DNA of 64,000 nucleotides, from the NCBI RefSeq assembly GCF_030704535.1, contig NC_081815.1, forward strand, positions 18,994,001 to 19,058,000, given 5' to 3'. The stretch's first letter is position 1, and every line of letters starts with the position of its first letter. The position numbers and the translations under genes were made by a program. The DNA is from Vitis vinifera (Eukaryota > Streptophyta > Magnoliopsida > Vitales > Vitaceae). Under the pieces are notes generated by a model. That model did not search any database, was not told the DNA's origin, and saw nothing but the letters and a program-made list of their open reading frames with translations. Positions 1 to 10,504 of this stretch are shown piece by piece.

Positions 1-64
1 AAATTTTAAGTGTTAAAAAATTATAAATACTTTTTAAAATTACTGTCACATTGTCACATGGGCT

Positions 65-745
65 CTAATACATTCCAAAGCATGGACACATAATAAAATA
101 TTAAGCTCATTCCCATTAAAAGAAAGTGGAGAGCCTTTAAATTTAACACACCCACCACCATAATCAAGATTCAAAAAAGCTCATTAATAAAATATGTAAT
201 AAACAAAATAAGACTACTCCGCTTAGTGAGATACCAAGTTTCAGTTTCATATTATATCAAAGTCCAAATCACAAAGCATGTGAAAAGAAGATAATTCTAG
301 CAGCTATCAACAAATAGAAAAATATATCATGTAAATGAATTGAAATATATTGATTCTATATATAGTGACTATATATCATGCACTATGGTAATGGAAAATT
401 TCATCTAAAATATTTTCCTTCTTGGTTTTGACTACTAGGACAAAGTTGAATTAGTTGCTACAAAGCATGATGTTATGTAAATTCTTATCATAATTGATAT
501 ATATCTTAAATATTCCGTTCATTGTAATACAAATGACTATCATTGGAAAAAGGTTTAGCGGATTATTAATTAGTAAGGTTCAAGACAACATCTTTTAAGA
601 AATTACTCAAAATAAAATAAATATTTTTAGTACAACCACTTGAAGATGGTTCTCACCACAAGATTCTAAAAATCCATTAAGATCAATCCATCATTACCAC
701 TAAACCTAACCTTGATTAGTGGTTGCATGTGCTGATTATCAAAAG
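65..745. repeat. Left arm of a large broken inverted repeat
   Basis: Read on the opposite strand, this stretch matches 5310-6033 over nearly its whole length with scattered mismatches and small indels. Shared landmarks are the 'attagtggttgcatg' block near 720 (reverse complement near 5325) and the 'catgctttg' block near 80 and 6015. A second, inner inverted match pairs about 1190-1290 with 4670-4765, so the arms resume after unmatched spacers. No open frame of interest lies inside. Whether this is an old DNA-transposon terminal repeat or a rearrangement scar cannot be told here. Confidence 0.75.
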
Positions 746-1189
746 TGAGATCTTTCTTTATATATATATAATGAGTGTACATTAAAAAAGAATTTAACAA
801 GAAAGTACAGACAACGAAACTTCTATGAAAACAATTCCATTGTAATAATAAGTTTGATAGTTTCAATAGGTTAATTTCTAACTACTAGCTTACATCTTAA
901 ATTTAAATTAATTACAAACAAAGCTTAAATACACATAGAAAAGAACAATACTAACCATATCTTCTTACTTATGTCTTATGTAGTTCACTACTTGTTAACA
1001 TGAATGATGATTAAATGTTAAAAATTTTAAATTTTGAATATTAGCATTTTACATTAAAGGATTGGCCGGTCTATATCACTTGGTATAAAATAAATTAGCA
1101 ATAAATTCCTTGGTTTCAAATCAACCTACTAGCTAGGTGGTGTCGATGAACAAAAGGAAAAAGAGAAATCAGAAAAAAAGAGCATAAAA

Positions 1190-1290
1190 CAGAGACTATG
1201 CCCTATGATATAAGATTGATAGAAGCCAAATGGGGCATGTGGTCACTTTGAACTGTCTGTGTTACACATTGGCAAATTGGAAATGGAAAA
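1190..1290. repeat. Inner segment of the inverted repeat
   Basis: Reverse complement of about 4670-4765. Both contain the 'cacattggcaaattgg' block and the 'gaagccaaatgggc' block in opposite orientation. This extends the inverted repeat of the outer arms inwards, leaving a central loop (about 1291-4669) that holds the truncated glycosyltransferase copy. Confidence 0.7.
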
Positions 1291-1389
1291 AATTATAATT
1301 ATTACAAGACGAACACAATAAAATGATTTCATTTCAATGGGAATTAAACATCAAGTGGGCAGCCCACGTTTTGACTCCCTTCCTCTGTT

Positions 1390-1661
1390 GTAATATTGAT
1401 TGAATCGTTATAACCAGTATATACTGATTCAGAAATTAAAGCTTACAAATGATATCAAAGTCAATTCCTGAAAGTTCCTAACGCTATATATGTAAAGGTT
1501 CTTCTTAACCAAGTAGATGCGTTTTAGAGCCAATCCCCGAAAGTTCCTAACGCTATATATGTAAAGGTTTCTCTTAACCAAGTAGACGCGTTTTAAAGTC
1601 ATAAGGACCCCTTTGGGTCTGAAACGAATAATATCTATACGGTTGAGAGTGGATTGTTACA
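1390..1661. mobile_element. LTR-like retroelement remnant with a 2 x 69 bp tandem repeat
   Basis: The stretch contains two adjacent 69-bp units (1462-1530 and 1531-1600, few differences) holding 'cctaacgctatatatgtaa' and 'taaccaagtaga.gcgttttа'-like text, followed by sequence ending 'gattgttaca' at 1661. The wording resembles 3' LTR ends that I recall from plant retroelements, which is memory and not a search. The first base of gene homology follows immediately, so the remnant forms the 3' breakpoint of the truncated glycosyltransferase copy. Confidence 0.45.
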
Positions 1662-2277
1662 GCAATGGCCTTAGAGACTCCACCAGGTTGTCCAGTCTCA
1701 GATACATGTTGTCATCCGCCTTCATTACGTAATGGTACGGCGGAGATGGCCCCTTGGTGGAATTCAGCATCTCCGGCGAGCTCGAGAAGTACTTATACGT
1801 CTTGCCCTGGTTCATGTTCTCCGTGCAGTTGAGGATGATTATGTCGTCGTACCGCATTATCTCCAGCGCAACCAAGACTTTCTGGTCTTCCTTCGTGAGG
1901 TTGCAGAACACGAACTTGACGTCGACCTTTGCTCCGGCCGGCGATTGGGTGCCGTAGATAATGCGGAGGAAGTGCCGGCGCTGGTACTGGTCGGGGAGGG
2001 TCAGGATTCCGATGAAGATCCGGATGTCGTTAGAGGTAGAATTCAGGGGGAGAAAACTAGCGGAAGATGATGAGTTGTAGGAGAAGAAAATGTGACTGCC
2101 GAACTTCAGGAGATTGCCGGATCGGACTTCGTAAATGGAAACTACGGCGCAGAGGAAGAGGACGAAGAAGGAGGAGATGATGAAACGGGATCGTTCAGGC
2201 TTGGTGGGCTTCATCATCACCTGTTGGAAATTGGGATTCATCATCATCTTCTGAAAATTGAAGCTCTCAAGACATGA
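1657..2277 (-). pseudogene. Truncated GT31-type glycosyltransferase copy
   Basis: This is a partial duplicate of the intact gene at 16220-17233. An open frame of 196 codons (Met at 2247 down to 1657) matches residues 10 to about 193 plus the next few of the 337-residue intact protein, covering the N-terminal signal-anchor and the first half of the catalytic domain. Signs of decay are clear. (1) The equivalent of the intact start, near 2275, reads Met-Ser-stop because of one extra base, so translation could only begin at the internal Met-Met-Met. (2) The metal-binding DDD triplet is changed to DDN. (3) The C-terminal ~140 residues, including the GPED motif, are missing, and the stop codon is supplied by the abutting LTR-like end at 1661. 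Expression is not excluded, but an active enzyme is very unlikely. Confidence 0.85.
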
Positions 2278-3207
2278 AAGAAGAGTTGTGGTTTCATGAG
2301 ACTTTTTAGCAAAACAGTTTATGAATTGGGCTAGAATATATAATGTATGGTTACATAATGATATAATATATAGTTTTTTTTTTCAATAATATTCAAATTA
2401 TTTCGTTGATGTAACGCATTGGTTAGGTATTGGGCATACCTTTTTTGACTTTCACACTTCCAAGGCACGGAATGAAGCAATGTACCCCCATGGCCTTTGT
2501 TTGGAAGAACACATGGCTGAATTAACCCACGACTTGATACAAAAATTGAACCCAAAAAGTTGCTAAAATAATTTGAAGCAATTTTGTATAATCTTTTGTA
2601 ATATTAAAAGAATATGCACCATATTTATTATTTGAAAATCATGATTTATGTAAGTATAAATTAACAGAGACTGATATTTTAATTGAATTAATTTTTTGTT
2701 TTTAGCTTTAATATTATTATTATTATTATTTTCACTTTTACTTTTTTTCTTTACATTTTCCCTCTAATTCTCCCGTACCAAACATAGCCTATAGAAATTA
2801 TGAAAACTATTCTGGTATTGAGTTTTGGAAGTTCAAGTGATGGCCTTTTCAATGTTTTCATGGGATGGAGGAGTTGATAGTCTTTTCATCAAAACTGCTT
2901 CAATGCTCAGTTGAATTTCATTAAACAAAACAATGGGCGGTGGAGAGAAGCCTAATTTTAGTTCACAGGCTTGATTCACTGAGCTCAGCGAGCCATGGTC
3001 TTTGCTTACAAATGGGTAAAGTGATTTGGTCAATTTCTCTTGCTTAGGTATTTATTTATGCATGAATAGAGTGTGGTAGAGGAATGACAACGGGCGGGTT
3101 TAGGATGGGTCGCCCCATCCCAACCCCACTCCGTTTATTAAAAACAATTCTCATCCCCATTCCATTTAAAAAATTAAGCTCCCATACCCACCCCGCCTCG
3201 CCCCGTT

Positions 3208-3245
<38 letters not shown>

Positions 3246-3800
3246 TTACTTCTAAATTTTTTAATTACATTAAAATAAATATATTTTATAAATAATAAAA
3301 TTGTTATATTTTTTATAACTTATTTTATTAAAATTTTTTATTATTATCTATATATTAAAAATAGTAAAATAAAATTTTAAATTAATTTAATTTTAAATTT
3401 TAAATTTAATTTAATTTTAAATTTTAAATTTAATTTAATTTTAAAATTAATTTTATATATAAACGGGACGGGGCGGGGTGGGATGGGACAATACCCGAAC
3501 CCACCCCGGATTTAAAAAAAAAATCTCATACCCGTTCTAAACCCATTTATTAAATTTAAACCCCGTCCCATTAAGGGCGGATATTCGAAAAAACCCGTCT
3601 CATTATCATCCTTAATGTGGTAGGGCTTCTCCGTTTCTTACTACACACCATACTTGAATACAAAGCAAATGCTCGTTGACCCACAAAAAGTGTATACCTT
3701 TTAATTTCTTTCTCTCAAACGAAACACCCAAAGGGTTTTTATGTGCTTATACATTCCATGATTTAGGTGGCAAACATGTGACAAACAAGACTCCCCTGTG
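1662..3800. repeat. Duplicated block shared with 16.6-18.2 kb
   Basis: Beyond the coding part, similarity to 17233-18170 continues through the 5' flank of the gene. The 'gaagagttgtggtt' leader near 2280, the 'catggcctttg' area near 2495, the 'cagttgaatttcatt' block near 2910, and the 'caaacatgtgacaa' area near 3770 all have counterparts in the same order near 17235, 17485, 17880 and 18145. The only large gap is the MITE at 3080-3615. The copied unit therefore included the promoter. Confidence 0.75.
3080..3615. mobile_element. hAT-like MITE with 8-bp target duplication
   Basis: The 536-bp insert interrupts the duplicated flank and is absent from the paralogous site near 17990. It is bordered by the direct repeat TGTGGTAG (3072-3079 and 3616-3623), and 8 bp is the target-site length of hAT transposons. 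Its ends are imperfect inverted repeats: 'aggaatgacaacgggcggg' on the left, and 'cccgtctcattatcatcct' on the right, which reads the same way in complement. The interior is GC-rich near the ends and A/T-only in the middle, with a poly-T run of about 29 at 3212-3240. There is no coding capacity. Confidence 0.75.
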
Positions 3801-4638
3801 GCATAGTTCTTTATGGCATCAACAAACAATATTTTGAAATATATGCATTTTTTTTTGTAAGTTGGATAATTATTTTTTAGAGTAATATTTTTCCAGGTTA
3901 ATAATATCAATTAATAATTAATTTGAGATCAATTAAATAAGAAATTTTAAAATTAAAAATACAATTAAAACTAAAAAAACTTTAAAATTAAAAATATAAA
4001 AACAAAATATTAATTTTTACTTTGTTAAAACATATTAGTAGAAAATATAATATTGAAAAGGAGGTGGAAATACAACGAGAGTCAATATTTTATTTTTAAA
4101 AATTTTAAGGTTTGTGGTTTTAATTGTATTTAATTTTTAAGCAATCTAGTTTTAATTTTTAAAATTTCTTATTTTATTGTTGATATCAACTAATAAAATT
4201 TTTATTCAATTTTATTTTTTTTAAAAATCATATTTTAACAAATATTTGAAAACATAGAAAATAGGTTAGAAACATTTCAAATTTTTAAACAAAGATTTGT
4301 TCTATAAAAACATTAGAGAATTGATTCTTAAACCTATTCTCAAAAATTGTTTTTTGATAACTATTTTCGAAAATGTTACCCAACACCGTGATAAAGATGT
4401 TGTACAAATTGTTTTTAAAAATATTTTTAAAGAATAAAAAATAAAAAAATTATTGAGATAAGTAAATTTAGGTTTTTTTAAAAAATATTTTTCTATTTTA
4501 ATTTTGTAAAAGAATTGTAAATTTAATTTGTTAATATTAATAAACTTAATTGAATTATTATTAAACATAATACAGTTTTTAAAGTTACAAATAAATTAAA
4601 AAGAAATAATTTTTAGTGTGGTATGAATACTAAAAGGG

Positions 4639-4669
<31 letters not shown>
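3801..4669. other. AT-rich intergenic DNA
   Basis: Long A/T runs, a short (TA)n tract near 4640-4662 and poly-T follow the end of the duplicated flank. I see no gene, RNA or recognisable element here. Confidence 0.6.
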
Positions 4670-4765
4670 TTTTTCCATTTCCAATTTGCCAATGTGTAAC
4701 ACGACAATCCAAAGTGAACATATATGCCCATTTGGCTTCCATTATCTTACATCTCGGGTCATAGT
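4670..4765. repeat. Inner segment of the inverted repeat (right)
   Basis: Reverse complement of about 1190-1290. The 545 bp between this and the outer right arm (4766-5309) are A/T-rich and do not match the corresponding left spacer (746-1189). Confidence 0.7.
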
Positions 4766-5309
4766 CTTTATATTGAAATCTCGTTTGTAATTAATTTCAA
4801 AAACACAGTTTATAGAATAAAAACAGTTTTTTATTTATTATAAAAATAAAATGTTTTTTTAAAACAAATTTAAGATATTTTCATATATATTTTTTTGTAA
4901 ATCATTTTTAAAATAATTGAAAATACAAAGAATGGATGAAAAACTTTTACATTGAATAATATTTTCACAAAAAATATATTAAAAAACTTTTTTTATTAAA
5001 AAATATTTTTAAAAAGTATTATAAAAAATTAATTTTTTTAAAACTATTTTTAAAAATATTATTCAATAACACCAAGTTTGATTTCTTTATACAATTATTT
5101 TATGGAGGAATTATGTAAATATGCATTATTTACAAAATAATGGATGAAAATAATTCATTTATTTTATTGAGTTATTCCATTGTTTTCAAGAAAGTATCAT
5201 TATTGATATTTTCTTGCTAAAATTCTTTTTTAAGGGACACATTTTTAATAAATTTAATAAAATTTATTTTATATTTATATAAAAAGGAAATATCTTACTT
5301 TTGGGAATG

Positions 5310-6033
5310 ATCAGGACATGCAACCACTAATCAAGGCCTGGTTTAGTGATAATGGTGGAGTGATCTTAAAGGATTTTTAGAATCTTGTGGTGACAACTAT
5401 CTTGGAGTGATTGTACTAAATATATTTATTTTATTTTATTTAAAGCAATTTCTTAACATCTCTATGGTGTTATCTTGAACCTTACTAGTGAATTATCCAC
5501 TAAACCTTTTTCCAATGATAGTCATTTGTACTGCAATGAATTGAATATTTAAGATATCAATTATGATAAGAATCTACCTAACATTATGCTTTGTACCAAC
5601 TAATTCAACTTTGTCCTAGTAGTCAAAACCAATCATAAATTATACTAGGTTTTAGCTTTTATATTATGTGAAGGAAAATATTTTAAATGAAATTTTCCAT
5701 TACCATATTGCATGATATATAGTCACTATATGTAGAATCAATATATTTCAATTCATTTACATGATATATTTTTCTATTTTTTGATAGCTGCTAGATTTTA
5801 TCTTATTTTTCCATGCTTTGTGATTTGGACTTTGATACAATATGATCCTGCAACTTGATATCTCACTAAGTGGAGAGTCTTATTGTGTTTATCACACATG
5901 CATTTTATTAATGGACTTAGTGATGGAGAAACACTTTTGATTATGGTGGTGGGCGCTGTTAAATATTTTAAATAGTACCCGCTTTCTTGAATGGGAATGA
6001 GTTTAATATTCTAATATGTATCCATGCTTTGAA
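5310..6033. repeat. Right arm of the large broken inverted repeat
   Basis: Reverse complement of 65-745. Just outside the arm, at about 6036-6065, is a short run of 'aattc' pentamers. See the left-arm entry for the shared landmarks. Confidence 0.75.
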
Positions 6034-6065
6034 ATGTATTAATTCAATTCAATTCAATTCAATTC

Positions 6066-8100
6066 AAACACCAAATCTTTAATCTTGAATCCCAACTTAT
6101 ATGAGGTCACCAATAAGCTTTTTTTTTTAATTACCTCTTGCATGTCTTTTTACTCAAATAATTAACTTGCATAAGTGCATTAATTTATAAGTTTAATTGA
6201 TTGCATGAAGCATGATCTTCTTAACCATTTTTCATCATTATATCGTTATTGGCTCTCTACTTATCTCTTTACCAATAGTTCTTCATCATCATCATCTTCT
6301 ACTTATTATTATTATTATAACAAAAGATTGATCCAACTTTGCACATTGCTAGTTGCAACCATCATTACCAATATTTTTTAATCGACTATAACTTGATTAC
6401 TATGCATCTACAAACACCTAATAGCCTAAAAATATTTTGACCTCAAGAGGCATGCATTCACCTTGATAACGTCATTGAAGGTGAATCTAAATAATGGACT
6501 ACACCTAGAAGGAGGGTGACTAGGTGTTTTATACAAATTCAAAAACAATTCACCAACAAATATTATCTTTTATTAGAATTTCTCACAACTTATATTCATC
6601 TTTTCAAAAAACTCTTCAACAAAAAATAAAAGCACATGCAAGCATGAATGCAACAACGCTTTTCCAACAATTTACAAATGCAAGTCACATGCAAATGCTT
6701 CAATACTTCCCAATACAAATTCAAAAGAACAATTTTTTCCTTGATAGATTTCCAATTACTACTTAATATCTTTTTCAAATTGAACAAAAAATTATTCAAG
6801 ATATTCAAAAGATAATCAAACTCATTTCAACTCATTTTTCACCCATCAAATATATATGACTAAGTATGAAATTAAGATCAATAAATGGAAATGAACAAAA
6901 GAGAAGAATTAGAGATAGATAATAACACCAAATTTTAATATGAAAAATCTTCAAAAAGATAAAAAATAAAAAAATAAAAAAACCATGAGTCAACAAGTGA
7001 TCGAAAACATCTACTATGAAAAACAAAAACAAAAAACAAGGTTTTACCTAACTCAAGTTTACTAATCTTTCTCAGACCACTTGACTAACACATTTTCAAT
7101 TTCAACTTCATGCCTTCTTTTGGAGCACACTTGGAGTCCACAACCTCGATTTTGTCTTTTTCTTGAATTTGCATAAGAAGAAAATCGGTTTTCACCCAAA
7201 CCCAAATAAATGAGAAAATGAGATATGAATGAAAGAAAAGAATCAACCCACTTTTCAGAAAATCCAATGTAGAAAATGACTTGGAAATCAAGGAAAGTGA
7301 TGGATTTTCTTAGCAGCCAAACACCTCTAATTTGATATAAAGAGTGAGAACTCAATAGGGTGAAGAAAAATGTTGCAAGTCTTTTTACCCTAATCTAAAA
7401 GCAATTTAGTTTGAAAGGAAAGGAATCCTTGATCCAATGGCTAAAGAAAGATCTAATAGAAAAACTAGATCGATCTAAAATTGATCTTACCTAAATCTGA
7501 ATTGATCTTAGAACCTTAACCCTCCCTAACTTCTTAAAAAATATTTCAAGAAAAACAATAATTTGAAAAACTTGATTGGTTCAATTTCATCAATCTACAA
7601 CCTTAACTACATACCTTGGTCTCTTAGCAAACTCAACATCTTAATCTTTATTAGGCAAGTAGCTTGAGGAACGATTCATAAAACCAAATTAGGAGACACT
7701 TAAGAATTTTTGTCTGGAATTTCCAACCTAGCAAAACACTCACAACCACTTTCAAATTAAACCTTGAGTTGAAGATAGTACTCATGAGGTCATGCCTAAG
7801 AATAATAACGAGACAAATATTTTTGGAGACTCATACTATCTTACCTTTAATGGAACAAATTAGTTAGAAAGAGGCATGAATGGTTCAAGATGCTTTTAAG
7901 ATAAAAAAAATTTTAAAATCCAGGATAGGTTCAGGAAAAGAAATGTAAAACTTCATATGAGTTATGCAAAGGATAAGATTCCCCTATAAATATTTGGAAG
8001 TGTTAGGACATTCAACTAAAATAGTTGTTTTTAATCCTAAAAAGGTTTAATGATGTAAATTAATATATAATAAAAAAAACACCAAATCCACTAGTAGTTA
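6066..8100. other. Non-coding, probably decayed retroelement DNA
   Basis: No conserved frame is visible. Text around 6495-6530 ('aggagggtgactaggtgtt') resembles the junction next to Copia-type LTRs seen in reverse, so part of 6.48-7.7 kb may be an old minus-strand LTR. The short frames in this stretch read as low-complexity Phe/Ile/Lys and show no domain. Confidence 0.4.
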
Positions 8101-8109
8101 TTATGAAAC

Positions 8110-9480
8110 TAAGGTTTGATTAATCTCGGTTTTTATGATAACAAAACAAGGTTTAGAACTAATAATTATATTTCAAGTGTGATTAGGCAAAACGATTTCC
8201 AAAGTGGCAATCACAAAGACAAATCAAGCCAACGAAAAATCATGAAGAAGAAAACCACCTCAAAGAGAAGTGTTTTTCAAGACCTAAACTTCATAAGATC
8301 TCTTTGTAAGGTTGTTGGTGCACTAGGATTTTCATGCATTACATTCTTTACTTATGCACCAAAATCATCCAAGAGTTATTTTGTTTTAAATATTTTAAAA
8401 TTAGATGATTTCATGTTTTCAACTAAAACCTTGTGTCAAATGTTTTTTAAACTTGTTTAAAAGGTTTTAAGTTGAAAAAGTTGGTTGTTAAGCCAAAAAC
8501 GGCTCAACTGGTTGAACCGGATGAGGAACCGGTCGACCCCTAGTTCAATCGGTCAAGGGTGTGAACAGTAACCGATTGACCCCTAGTTCAACTGGTCAAG
8601 GGGTGCAAGAAACCTTCTCTCTCTCTCTTCCAGAATGGTTGTTCAACTGAATGAAAAACCGATCGACCCTCACCTCAACCGATCAAGGTTCGATCGAAGT
8701 CCGATCAAGGTCCAACGATCACCTGTCAAGCCTTAAATGCTAACGGCTAGTCAACCGGTTGACCCTCAGCTCGACTGATCGAACCCCCCCCAATGGTTAG
8801 TTTGATTTTTTTTCCTCTATAAAAAGGCTCCAAATCTTCATTGTTTATGAGATTAACATTCCCAAACCTTTCTTGAATATATTTGAGCCTTGGAAGAGTG
8901 TTTTTTAGTGCACCATTGTTTTAAAACTTTCATATCATTAATGCACCATTCAATCCTAGTCTTCTTATATCATTTAAACCTAAAGTTTTGTACTAAGATT
9001 TTGTAAAATTATTTGTATATCATTAAGAGGAAGAATCTAAGTGTGAGGTATCACTTAGGGATTCTCAAATGTGGGGTATCACTTGAGAGGTTGTTCAAGA
9101 GTGGGGTATCTCTTGAGGATTGTAAAGAGTGCTTGAAGCCAAAAGTCCAAGAGGGTGGATTGGAACCATAATCCAATTGTATTGCTTGAAGGCTTGGTTT
9201 GGAAGCCTTGAATTAGTGGAACCTCAAGCTTGGGATTGAAACTAGAGAAGATGTAGGTCGAGTTGCACCGAACCACTATAAAATCTTGTGTTTGCATTTT
9301 CTTTTCCCTACTCTTTTACTTTATATGCAGTTGTCTTTATATTGTTTTATTATATACTTGCATATATTTGTCTTTTACATTCACATAGTTTAAATTTGTA
9401 AAAAGAAACCATCACTCTATTCACCCCCCCCCCCCCCCCCCCCCCTCTAGGGTGATTACCATAGGTTGGATTATACCAAT
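8110..9480 (+). mobile_element. Copia-type LTR (SIRE-like text), old
   Basis: It begins near the 'ttatgataacaaaac' block at about 8130-8150, which is shared with the LTRs at 13236 (minus) and 45699 (plus). It continues through a stretch of repeated 'accggt'/'cgatc' words (8500-8790), a TATA-like 'ctataaaaagg' near 8817, a run of direct 'gtggggtatcactt' words (9040-9110), and ends near 'ctctagggtgattacc'. A run of 22 C lies at 9424-9445. Exact ends and target duplication are not clear, so it may be the 5' LTR of the decayed element that follows, or an independent copy. Confidence 0.5.
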
Positions 9481-9779
9481 TTTTCTAATAGTTATGTAGC
9501 CACAATGTGAGAATACCTAAATCATAAAAGTCTTTAAAAAAAAGGTGAATTCCTAGATCCACCATAGGATCAACTATTAGAATGACACAAAATAGCTTAT
9601 ATAATGGCAAGTCTTGACATATACATCGAAAACATAATATGATAAAGTAGTTACTTTCAAATGGAGTGGTTTCTATTCACTATATCAAGTTGAAGGACAA
9701 CCTTGTGGATACATGATTGAAATTTAAATTTGTACTCTAATAGCACATAAAGGTTATGAATTATGCAATATGAAAGACT

Positions 9780-10500
9780 GCATGGAGTTTAAGAAATGTT
9801 TGCTACCCTTCAAGTATAAGAGTTTGTTACCCTTCAAGAATGGAGTTCCTCTTTCTCAAGATTGAAGTCCTTAGATACTTGAAGAAAAAAAACGCATGGA
9901 GATAGTGCCATATACCTCAACAATAGGTAGCCTTATATATGCAATGTTATGTAATAGACTAGACATTTGTTTTTCTATAGAGATAGTGAGTAGATATTAG
10001 TCTAATCTAAGACTAAAGCATTAGACAAAAGTCAAGCATATACTCCAGGATCTTAGGCAATTGAAGAATTATATGTTTATGTTTCATAATGATGAGTTGG
10101 TACCCATTGGGTACACAGATTCAAATTTTCAATCTAATAAGAACTCTCATAGGTCTACCTATAGTTTTGTATTCACTCTAGGTGGTGTGACTATTAGTTG
10201 GATAAGTATGAAGCAATTTTATATCACTAACTCTTCTATGAAAGTCAAGTATGTTGCAACTCTTGAAGTTGCAAAAAAAGTTGTTTAGCTTAGAAAGTTC
10301 CTTATGAGACTTAGGATGCTTCTCTCATATGTGCCATAAATAACCTTATTTTGTGATAACATTAGTGCAATGACATAGTCTAAAGAACCAAAGAGCCATC
10401 GGAGGGTGAACACATTAATAGGATCATCACCTGATTCATGAGATATTATAAAGAGATAATGTAGTTATGGAGAAAAAACTTATAAATTTAAAGGCTTATT
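9780..10500 (+). pseudogene. Ty1/Copia reverse transcriptase-RNase H fragment
   Basis: Translated in shifting frames, this stretch reads as the end of a Copia polyprotein. The 'ipys..GsLmYam' area appears near 9910-9950. The RNase H core is open from 10061 to 10288, with the pattern 'GYTDSNF..' (first RNase H Asp), 'HRSTYSFVFTLGG', 'ISWISMKQ' and a 'KYVATLEVAKKVV' counterpart of the usual 'EAEYVA..EAAKE'. A 'FCDN' and 'HI.R' region follows near 10350-10430. Frameshifts and in-frame stops break it, and the catalytic Glu of 'EAEY' is replaced (MKVKY), so it is dead. The reading resumes at 13237 after a nested insertion. Confidence 0.8.
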
Positions 10501-10504
10501 AATT

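Noticed and set aside
8116..8460. 114-codon plus-strand frame
   Set aside because: Lies at the start of a Copia-type LTR and has no similarity pattern to a protein family.
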